Positions 56,327 to 64,000 of a DNA stretch of 64,000 nucleotides are shown piece after piece. Under the pieces are notes generated by a model. It was given only the letters and a program-made list of their open reading frames with translations, was not told the origin of the DNA and made no database searches. A program made the position numbers and the translations under genes. This stretch comes from Moniliella sp. 'wahieum' (lineage: Eukaryota > Basidiomycota > Moniliellomycetes > Moniliellales > Moniliellaceae), in the NCBI GenBank assembly GCA_003971905.1, contig RSEE01000078.1:124001-188000 (forward strand), read 5' to 3'. Within the stretch, counting starts at the first letter, position 1, and every line of letters starts with the position of its first letter.

Positions 56327-59300
56327 CCGCCCAGAAAGGAGGTGAAGGTGGCGGTCTGGCGGAGGTGAGGCTGCAGAGGGCGGGTGGCGGCGATGGTGTG
56401 CGGCGAAATTGGGGGCTGGGGGCAGGGAGGCCCCAGGATGCGGGAGAAACTCATGGGCATGCAGGCAGGAGTTGAGGCAGTATACGTGGAGAAGGGGGGG
56501 GAAGGGGGGAAGCGGGTGTGTGGCTGTGGAGGGGAGGATGGGTTGGGAGAGTTGGAGCATGGGGGAAGGGTGACTAGGGAATGTGCTGCGATTGACGATG
56601 AGGGGTGCTGGCAGAGTGTGACTAGTAACGAATGAAGCGACAGGATGGACGGCTGGGTGAAGCAGCAGGGATGCAACCGGAAGACGGGGTTATATGGTGT
56701 AGCACGGCAGTAGTCCTGGGCGCTGCTCCTGTTAGGATGGTGCCCGAGCCCTGAACGACAGACGGTGCCGAGTTGCAAGAGAAATGTGCGCCGCGGCTGA
56801 GCGGTTGCCCCTTCAACGTCTTCAACGTTCATCGGCCTTGGGCCGTACACCCGTATTGCGCCGACGCTGCTATCCACGTACTATCGGAAGAACGACGGCC
56901 TGGTCCGACCGGCCCGCCCACAGCGGGCAGCACACTGACTATACAGCCTGCCCCATCTGCAGGCATCAACGGCAGCTGTATCCACAGTCAGGCTTCAAAA
57001 GCTTGACCGCTATTGATGCTTCACACTTGCCGGTTGAATGGGCCAAAAGTCGATGACGGATAAACAAGCGGATGAACGTACTGCTGCCCTATCGAGCCGC
57101 ATCATCGACCACGGTAGCTTTCCTCCACCACTCTCATTACGAGCATATCAGAACAGCAGGGACGGCACGGCGGCTTGGGCGCTTAGGGTGTGAGACCCGT
57201 GGTGTGTGTTTCATTTTGATGAGAATGCGATTACAGGCTGTGGTTCGGACTGGGCGGGCAGGAGGAGTGTGTACGGGGCGGGGGCTTTCGGAAGTAGACG
57301 GGACGAGGGATGGGGCAGAGGGCATGGCGCATGGTGGGAGACGCAGGATGGGCCAGGCGCTCCTTCCCTCCTCTTCTCTTCCTCGGGTGGGGAGCCGAGA
57401 AGGAGGGGCGATCGATTATCCGATGATAGTCGGCGGGCAGGGCAGCACAGCGCTCTGCTGCGGAGCAGCCAACACGCTGCTCTCGGCTGGCGTGTCTGAG
57501 GGTGTCATCGATGTCATCGATCTGTCATCCCATCACCCATCACACCAGCGGTCTCCGGTGGTTGGCAGTGGTGATGCGTGATGGCGTCAGCAGCTGCGGA
57601 TGTCACATGTCACGCGGTCAGCGCGTCAGAACATCACCTCCAGCGTGACCTCACCCGTCACGTCAGCCGTCATCGACTGGCCTTCGACCCATCCCATCAT
57701 GCGCTCAAGCTGATGAGGCGGGAAGGTGGGATTATCGATTGGCAGACCCAAGAAGGCGACACACACGACACTCACATGTCACATGCATTGCATTACACCA
57801 ACTCGCTTCTCCCGGGGCCCCGCTGCCCCCGCCTTGGCTTGATCTGAAGCTGGGAGTGTGAGTACCATGTGAGATAGATAGGAAATGAGCATGGGGGCAC
57901 CCGTAATATCCGTCGTCTTCCCGCTCCGCTCTCCTCTCTCAAGATGCATCAGATCTCATCCGTCCCATACTCTAGAGGGGTTATATACACCCTGCTCACT
58001 CATGGACCAGGTTTGTACCACATCGGGTGCAAGAAAGAAGCCTGCAAGCATGTCGTAAGCCCCCCGGCCACCAACTGCCAGCGCCGCCCCTTCTCTCGTG
58101 TTGCCTATGTCCACATTCCCTTCTTCCTGAGTGAGCGCCGCTCATATTTAAAACCCGTTAAACGTTATAAACGTACGTACCAAAAAACGTCTCCGCACGG
58201 TTCATCGCTTCAGAGCTTCAGCACCCAGTAACTAGTAACTGTAGGTAAGTACACTCACAGTGCTCTCAGGCCTCACATGCTCATAGTCGCTTTACGATAT
58301 GCTTCAAGTTTCAGCACAGTTGCTCGCCCAGCTGAACGTACCGAACGCTACTATGAACGTGTGAACGTTGAACTCAACGTCCTCAACACGTTGCACACGA
58401 TCCTATATTGAGTACGTTGAGTTTACTCTTCTCCCTCACAGGTCTCAGATCTCACACCTATATAATAGTAGGCCAGATCAGTAGGCCTCACTAGCTCATT
58501 CCTCGGAACTCCGTGCGCAGCCGGAGTCCTACGAGCACATGCAGGGTACTAGAGTAGTTCAGTTCAGCGAGCTCATGTTTTGCATGCTGTCTCGACGGTC
58601 AAAACGCTTCCTTCAAGCTTCAAGCTTCACGCTTCACCCTCAGATGGGAATGGTGTCACGGAATGGTGTGGAGCTAGTAGTGTGCATGGTCGAACCCATG
58701 TGGCGGGTGTGAATAAGATAACGGCCTATAGAGCTCTGGATGAGTTCAACTGCACGTCGCCATCAAGCTGGATCCCTCTACAAATTAAAACCCCCGAGCA
58801 CACTCTATATTACGTCTTGCTGCGCACTCTCGCTAAACCTCTACTGGCTTCGTGCGCACCTCCTCTCGGGTTGGAATACCCACAGGGCGAACATATCGAT
58901 AATGAGGAGTAGCGCCGTGCCGAACATGCACAGCTGTTTGACAAGCTTGCCAACTGAGGCAGCCCAGGTCCAACCATTGTACAGGGCATTTCACTCCCCG
59001 CAGTAACTGCTTTTGATATGACACAGTGTGTTGTATCTCCCGAGAAACGGTACTCCACCTGCTTTTCTCCCTCCTTCGGTTCAGAGAGAAGATGGGTACG
59101 GTGTCAACATGTCAACGAAGATAGACGTCATCATTCTCTCTCTAGAGTTTGGACTCTTCTCGGCACACCGTAGAGGAGAAGGGATTATCGCTTGTTCATA
59201 GATGAGAGCTTGCCTCTCCGTCGATAGGAGGTTGAATAAAGGCTACCCACTGTTCTTCGTGATATGCTCAAGCTAAGCAAGAGGGACAAAAACACCCCGC

Positions 59301-60228
59301 TGTACCTAGACCGACCTAATCATGCGACTCGTGCTGCTTGTTGGCGCCAAAAAACCCGTTTAAGAAACCAGGGAGTTGCTCGCAGTTCAGGGCTTCCTTC
59401 CGTCCGCCATTCTCGGTTACAAACTCGTGGTAGCGCGCGTGTATACGAATGAGCATGGTAGGCGTCGGTGCGGTAGAGGTTGAACCATATCCAATGACAC
59501 TCTTGAGCTAATTCTTCCTAGTGTCCAAACATCTTGGTCTCGTCATGGTGGCATATAGCATCCTCGCATCGTCATCGCGCCATAACCAAAGGGAAGAAAG
59601 GTCCTTGGGTGAGGTCCTGTGCTACTTGGCGTTACACTCGTATTCCGCCTGTTCTGGCACAGTCGGAGCAACTCCTTCCCCCGGCGTGCCAAAAAGGCTA
59701 CTTGCGGTTCTCTCATGTATACCACCATCGATCAATACGGAAACATCCCCTCCCATGTTCACCAGTTCCGCAACGTGGGGTCCACCTTTATTCCTGACCC
59801 TCCGAATGCTCCGGAGGTGCCATCAGTCAGTAGTTAGTACGCATCGCCTTCCTCCCCCAAACGTCTCGTGTCGTTGTCCTTCCTCTCCACCATCGGCTCT
59901 TTTTGTGGATGTGGATGGCAGGGATGGAGCGCATTAGCTGTGGAGGGTCGACTGGCCATAAAATTGCGGCCTCTACCATGCGGAGGAAGAGCACCGAGGT
60001 CAATAACGACCATCTTTTATTCTTGGTATCTTTGTCAGTATCCCCACCCGAGTTGCCTAGCATGGCCGGAATGTGCGCTTGGATTCATATGGGGAACCGA
60101 AGCGTGCGCGAGAAGAGAAGAGGTCATGTTGGTTTTTTGGTTGTGCCCCCTGATGAAGTCGATGAAGTGTGGTATGTGACCTTTTCATATGCTTCAACCT
60201 TCTCTCATCATCTCGATCAGATTAGTAT
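56327..60228. other. Long gene-poor interval
   Basis: The largest stretch without a supported gene. It holds CTTCAACGTTCATCGG-type motifs (56812), a TGACG/GTCAC-rich block at 57570-57680, TAACTAGTAACTG (58229), a run of AACGTT-type motifs at 58330-58395, and CTTCAAGCTTCAAGCTTCAC at 58611. Frames at 57072-57581 and 59521-59937 look random. Part of it must be the promoter of the zinc-cluster gene. Confidence 0.5.
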
Positions 60229-61091
60229 TGTCACGGGGGGGGGTCCCGAGGTGGGACCCCCCCTGTAGTTTAGGGGTATAAACCCTTGGACAGGTCAATC
60301 GGTGGCTCGTACGTTAGGTCCTGCTCCAGATCCTGGTTGAACCGAGCGGGTGTAGAGGCTAGGGAGAGACCCTCTAGTTTGGGTGGCTGCCTGCGTGCAA
60401 AGGCCGCAGTCCAGACCCTCCGAGGTAGGAGCCCGTGTACGTAGGTCGTTAGACCAGCTGAAGGGGTCCAGGAGCTCCGGAGCTACTCCGTTCCTCGCGC
60501 GCGTTACCACACCTGGTAAGCTATAGTTGGCGGGAACGGACAGAGTCCTAAAGAAGAGCAAGTGCTACTGATAGTAACCGCGACTTGCAGAGTGCTCGAC
60601 GTAAGTCGTAAATTCGTAAACGTAAGGGTGGTAGAAGGTGGAAGGGCGAGAGAGGAACTGGTAGTCGGGGAGACCAACGGTAGTAGACAGGATGGTCGAC
60701 AAGGACCACAGCTAGCAAGCCTTAGACATGGCTGCTTATATACACCACAGCAGAAGGAACCAGGCCTCGAGTGCCTCATGACAAGTATGGACAGAATGCG
60801 GGGCACTTCCCAGAAAGGTAAAGACTAATGTACAGCCCTTGCTTCCCAAGGCGCTGACGCTACGTAGTCGGGCGCAGCAGTAAGGGTTCTCCCAAGACTG
60901 GACGCAATAGTCACAAAGCATCGTACCGATAAGCCCATGCGACCATGGCGGGCCGCGGATGATATCCGCAGCAAGGATAAGGTGTCGACTGGCTCTCTCT
61001 CGCTAGCCTATCCGGACTGACGCGTGTTGTACTGAGATGTCTACGACATGCGGGGCTCAGCGTCCGGAGATAACCGGAGCGCCCCGTAACA
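60229..61091. mobile_element. Solo LTR of an LTR retrotransposon (probably Ty3/gypsy-like)
   Basis: An 863-bp segment begins TGTCACGGGG and ends CCCCGTAACA, giving 10-bp imperfect terminal inverted repeats within TG...CA ends. It is flanked on both sides by the 5-bp direct repeat AGTAT (60224-60228 and 61092-61096), the expected target-site duplication. A GGTATAAACC TATA-like element lies near 60276, preceded by a strong GGGGGGTCCC...GGGACCCCCC hairpin. No internal gag-pol region is present, so this is a single LTR left after recombination between the two ends. Intact duplications suggest it is not very old. The Ty3/gypsy assignment is by terminal similarity and 5-bp duplication only. Confidence 0.85.
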
Positions 61092-61827
61092 AGTATGATC
61101 CTCTGACCGAGGAGGGGGCTTACTGATTGCCTTTCGTGTTTTGGTCTTGAGGCGTTTCTGGTACGTGCTGTCGGTCCCCGCCTAATACGAGTCGAGGTGT
61201 GGAGGAGTGGTGATGGTTTGGGTACATCCGCGCTGGTTGAGGGAGGCCCGCGCTTTTCTTATCAAATTGTATGGTAAGTAAGGCCTAAGGAAAGGTCAAC
61301 ACGACTGTACAGATTAGCCGACCATCATTGCCTGATGTATGATTAGCCGTGGTGCAATGATCTTCGGCACGTGGCGAGAGACTTGGCGTTTGAATCGTGC
61401 ACAACGATGGTTACTGATAATGCAAATGATCGATGATCGATGATCGTCGATCGCTGTGAATAAATAGGGGTAGACGCGTATAGACGCTGCGTAGTCCACA
61501 ATGATGTCATGCGTCGCTCCTCTCAGATCTGTGCCCACCGTTTCCTAGTAGCTTGGTAGAATGGCCGCCATGCCATTGGCCTCCATTGGGCGGGCGCGAG
61601 TCAGCCAACGCCGCAGGAGCTCCATCAGACCCATCGAGTGGGCCTCGTGGGCGAAGCGTTGCTGTGTATTATGTGCGCCATCATTATAATGTCGACTCTT
61701 TCTTGATCATCTAATTTGTTGACGCAAGACCGCCCCTGACTCCCTCCACTACGATCATCGCTTCTCTTTGGCTCAGTACATCGCTCCTTCCCCAACACGC
61801 AGCCGGTATCCATCGCCAATCGCCTCG
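61092..61827. other. Promoter-side interval of the LURP-one-like gene
   Basis: Holds GATCGATGATCGATGATCGT repeats at 61427-61452 and the right-hand target-site copy of the solo LTR. No gene is seen. Confidence 0.5.
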
Positions 61828-62910
61828 ATGCTCTTCAAGGCCAAGACCGACATTCCTGCCGACCAGCCTGTGACGCGCTCGGCAGCCGCCACGACAGCTG
61901 ACGCTTCCCCCGGGGCCGCCGCGGGCCAAGAACCACTACCGGGCTATGAAGTGCCAAGTGGAGCGGGCACAGATACTCGTCCGCCGCCGCCATGGCAATC
62001 GACCGAGTTGAGTCCGACGCCGACCAAGGCGCAGGGACCCCATGGCAGCCGGGCTCAAGACGAGGCCTGGTCAGGCCCTCCCTTGGGTGTGGACCAACGT
62101 TATATCCACGATACCACCACCCTCACCTTTCGTCCGGTCAAGTCACCCCTGTCGAAAGGAAAGTGGGTCGCTATGGTACGTGCTGAGCTATTGGCCTTGG
62201 GTGTGTTGCACCTCTGTCCTGCACCTGCCTGACTGACCTCCTGCTCTTCTCAGGACAAAGATACCAATACCACCTTGTTTGAAATGCACTCCATTGGCAA
62301 TTGGGCCACGCTCTCGGCCAAAAAGAGGCTCACTAGGGTGGTGGGGGAACCGGTCAGTGACGAGCAGGTCAAGGTTGTGCGATCTGCTACATTTTCAGTC
62401 GAGGACAGCACGTCGGGAAAGACGGTGCTGTATCTTCGTCGAATTGGCCAGTTGGGGCAAATGTCGGGTCAGCCGTTGGTGTACTTGCGACTGTACGATG
62501 CCTACGCGCCCGGCGGGGTCAAGCCCCTGTTTCAAATCACGATGCCAGATGCCGATTCGCCCAACCACAAACCTCACCTCTACCTCAACTTCTCCAACAC
62601 GTTGCATGGCGATGGCAACGTGGCTGCACCGACGACGATCAAGTTGGTCAATGCCGAGTGGGCGGATCGCTGGGCCATGCACGAGGTTTCGACCAAGCAT
62701 TGGATTGCCCAGTGCTGGCCGACTCAACATGCCATCCTATCCCGCATCCCCCTTTTAGGTTCGGATACCCTGACCCTCCGCACTGCTCCTAACACCGACT
62801 TGCTTCTTCTGGCCACCGTTGCGTTTTGCAAGCTGGAGGCGGACGCTGAAATTCGGGATACACTTCGCCTGCGCGCCTCCGAGGCCGACATGGGCAATGT
62901 TGCTATGTAA
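61828..62910 (+). CDS. LURP-one/Tubby-C-like domain protein
   Basis: ATG 61828 gives MLFKAKTDIPADQPVTRSAA, a low-complexity N-terminus (PLPGYEVPSGAGTDTRPPPP) and then a beta-rich domain: DTTTLTFRPVKSPLSKGKWV. After an intron at 62176-62253 (78 nt, CTGACTGAC branch) come NTTLFEMHSIGNWATLSAKK, VRSATFSVEDSTSGKTVLYL, QPLVYLRLYDAYAPGGVKPL, KPHLYLNFSNTLHGDGNVAA, RWAMHEVSTKHWIAQCW and TDLLLLATVAFCKLEADAEI, stopping at 62908-62910. The strand pattern and the terminal D-x-LLLL-A-x-VAFC helix resemble the single central hydrophobic helix of Tubby-C/LURP-one folds, which often bind lipids. This is a fold-level guess from sequence pattern, not a recognised orthologue. The gene needs no frame correction. 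Function unknown. Confidence 0.72.
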
Positions 62911-63527
62911 GATAGATGGGCATGGGTAGCGCCAACGATCGGTTCAGCTGGCGCCCTCGCTCCTCCCCCCCCCCCCAAGCTCACGTTCATAATGGACAAT
63001 CGCCCGTACATACATCGACTTTGCCCTCCCACTCCACCCCCCTTCTCTAACTCTCGACCCAGCTTCGCCTCAACCAATCCGCGGATCCCCCAGGCGAACT
63101 AGGTTTGTTGCGTGCTACGTGACGTGTCCGCCCCATCTGTGGTAGATGCGGTCGCGAAGCGGTCGAACCCAGCCCACCTATAGGGTCCCATTGCACAGCT
63201 ACAGGCAATTAAGACCATGCCGAGGGCGCTCGCCTCACTGACCACCATACTTCACTTCCTATCTCCGTCCCATGGTTGGGTCACAATGCATCGAAGAAGT
63301 ACCTACAACAAGGATGATTGGCGCCACTCATGCTGGGAGTGGTACCCAGCTTGGTGGCAGGGGGGCAGAAGGTGAGGAACAAGACAACAAGACTTAGGCA
63401 CACGTATATAGCAACAGAGAATGCCGCCCACTCCAAGTCCCCAAGGAGGGGAGAGGCGAAGATGGGAGGAACGGGAAGAAGGAAGAAGGAGAAGGAGGGG
63501 TGCCAACTGAGCTTCCGCTCGGGTCGG
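62911..63527. other. Convergent 3' interval
   Basis: Between the LURP-one-like gene (+) and the BAR-SH3 gene (-). It holds a C11 run near 62967. No gene is seen. Confidence 0.5.
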
Positions 63528-64000
63528 TCATGGGTCTCGCACATAATTGCCTGGGAAGATACCCTGGACGCCATTCACCACTCCGGTCCACCAATCGTCC
63601 GCCGAGCCGGTCCGCTGTACCACTTGGATCCGATCCCCCGCCGAAAACGTAAGGTCGCCTCGGCTTGGGCCGTGTAGTCATACAGCGCAACCACATACTC
63701 GGCAGCAGGCTCCATGCCTGGCTTTTTGCTCGGGATCGGCGGGGGTGCCTTCTTGCCCAGGGTACTGCCACTGCGTCCGACGGCAGCGCCACCCCTTTGC
63801 TAGGTGCATTGGCGGCCATGCCATGGGCGCTGCCGCCGGCGCGGGACGCCGGTCCGAGCGACGCCCCGCCTGGCTCAGCACGCGGACGGGATGCAGCCGG
63901 CTGCGGATGGACAGATTTTCCAGCTGCTCCGTCACATCCCCCATCGCCGCCTGGTAATCGGACTCGATCTGGCCATGGGCCACATTGAGTTCGTATCTGC
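63528..64000 (-). CDS. RVS167: RVS167/Hob1-type BAR-SH3 protein, 3' end
   Basis: C-terminal part of an amphiphysin-like protein that bends membrane at endocytic actin patches. From the window edge the minus strand reads [20 protein letters not shown] (end of the BAR domain), then a Gly/Ala/Ser linker ([37 protein letters not shown]). The SH3 domain follows: [40 protein letters not shown] and [17 protein letters not shown], stopping at 63528-63530. ALYDY, the WW pair and PGNYV are the canonical SH3 peptide-binding residues. Slips occur near 63650, 63760 and 63880. The gene continues beyond 64000. It lies in the same window as ARPC3, another endocytic actin component, but 18 kb away, so no link is implied. 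Confidence 0.9.

Noticed and set aside
57072-57581. 169-codon plus-strand frame
   Set aside because: Arg/Gly-rich random-looking composition and it reads into the TGACG-rich block.
59455-59525. tRNA-like GGTTGAACCATATCC box
   Set aside because: No matching A box or acceptor stem can be drawn around it.
59521-59937. 138-codon plus-strand frame
   Set aside because: Non-ATG start, no motif, and similar-length frames overlap in other phases.
60236-60268. GGGGGGTCCC...GGGACCCCCC hairpin as an independent terminator
   Set aside because: It lies just inside the solo LTR border and is better explained as part of that element.

Overview
The window is nuclear DNA of a filamentous or yeast-like fungus, most likely a basidiomycete and possibly Ustilaginomycotina (the placement is inference). 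It is GC-rich. Genes carry short spliceosomal introns, mostly 46-90 nt, with GTAYGT-like donors and CTGAC-like branch sites close to the acceptor. Almost every recognisable gene is an ordinary fungal housekeeping gene: SAS10/UTP3, CSL4, COX11, DRE2, CWH43, PPS1, a dihydroxyacetone kinase, ARPC3, a GckIII Ste20-type kinase and an RVS167/Hob1-type BAR-SH3 protein.

Layout. 1-2 kb: 3' part of SAS10 (+). 2-7 kb: mostly non-coding, with one small unrecognised two-exon gene (+) and a diverged repeat pair. 7-8.9 kb: MFS drug/polyamine-type transporter (+). 9.7-29.2 kb: an uninterrupted run of minus-strand genes: CSL4, COX11, a membrane-anchored amidohydrolase, DRE2, a secreted Ser/Asp-rich protein, an LtrA-family membrane protein, CWH43, a GNAT-like protein and an ABM-domain monooxygenase-like protein. 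30.8-34.1 kb: PPS1 (-). 36.8-39.5 kb: large unrecognised protein with a mitochondrial-type N-terminus (-). 40.2-42.1 kb: dihydroxyacetone kinase (-). 43.7-44.0 kb: small acidic/Lys-Pro protein (+). 44.6-48.0 kb: ARPC3 and an F-box protein, both minus and only 25 bases apart. 48.5-53.8 kb, plus strand: PMP3/SNA-type proteolipid, GckIII kinase and a Pro/Ala-rich protein. 54.8-56.3 kb: zinc-cluster-like regulator (-). 56.3-61.8 kb: gene-poor, holding a clean solo LTR with target-site duplication. 61.8-64 kb: LURP-one/Tubby-like protein (+) and the 3' end of an RVS167/Hob1 homologue (-).

No biosynthetic cluster, defence island or other dedicated system is visible. The genes share no pathway beyond common themes: rRNA processing/RNA decay (SAS10, CSL4), mitochondrial and Fe-S assembly (COX11, DRE2), actin and endocytosis (ARPC3, BAR-SH3) and cell morphogenesis (GckIII, PPS1, CWH43).

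Two window-wide observations matter. First, conserved genes are repeatedly interrupted by single-base frame slips; most can be explained by loss of one base from a short run of identical bases. This looks like residual sequencing error rather than gene decay, so CDS ends below are the biological ends inferred by following the protein family, not uninterrupted reading frames. Second, intergenic DNA is peppered with four short self-complementary motif families (around AACGTT, ACTAGT, CCTGAGG and TTGAAGCTTGAA) plus clusters of TGACG/GTCAC motifs upstream of several genes.
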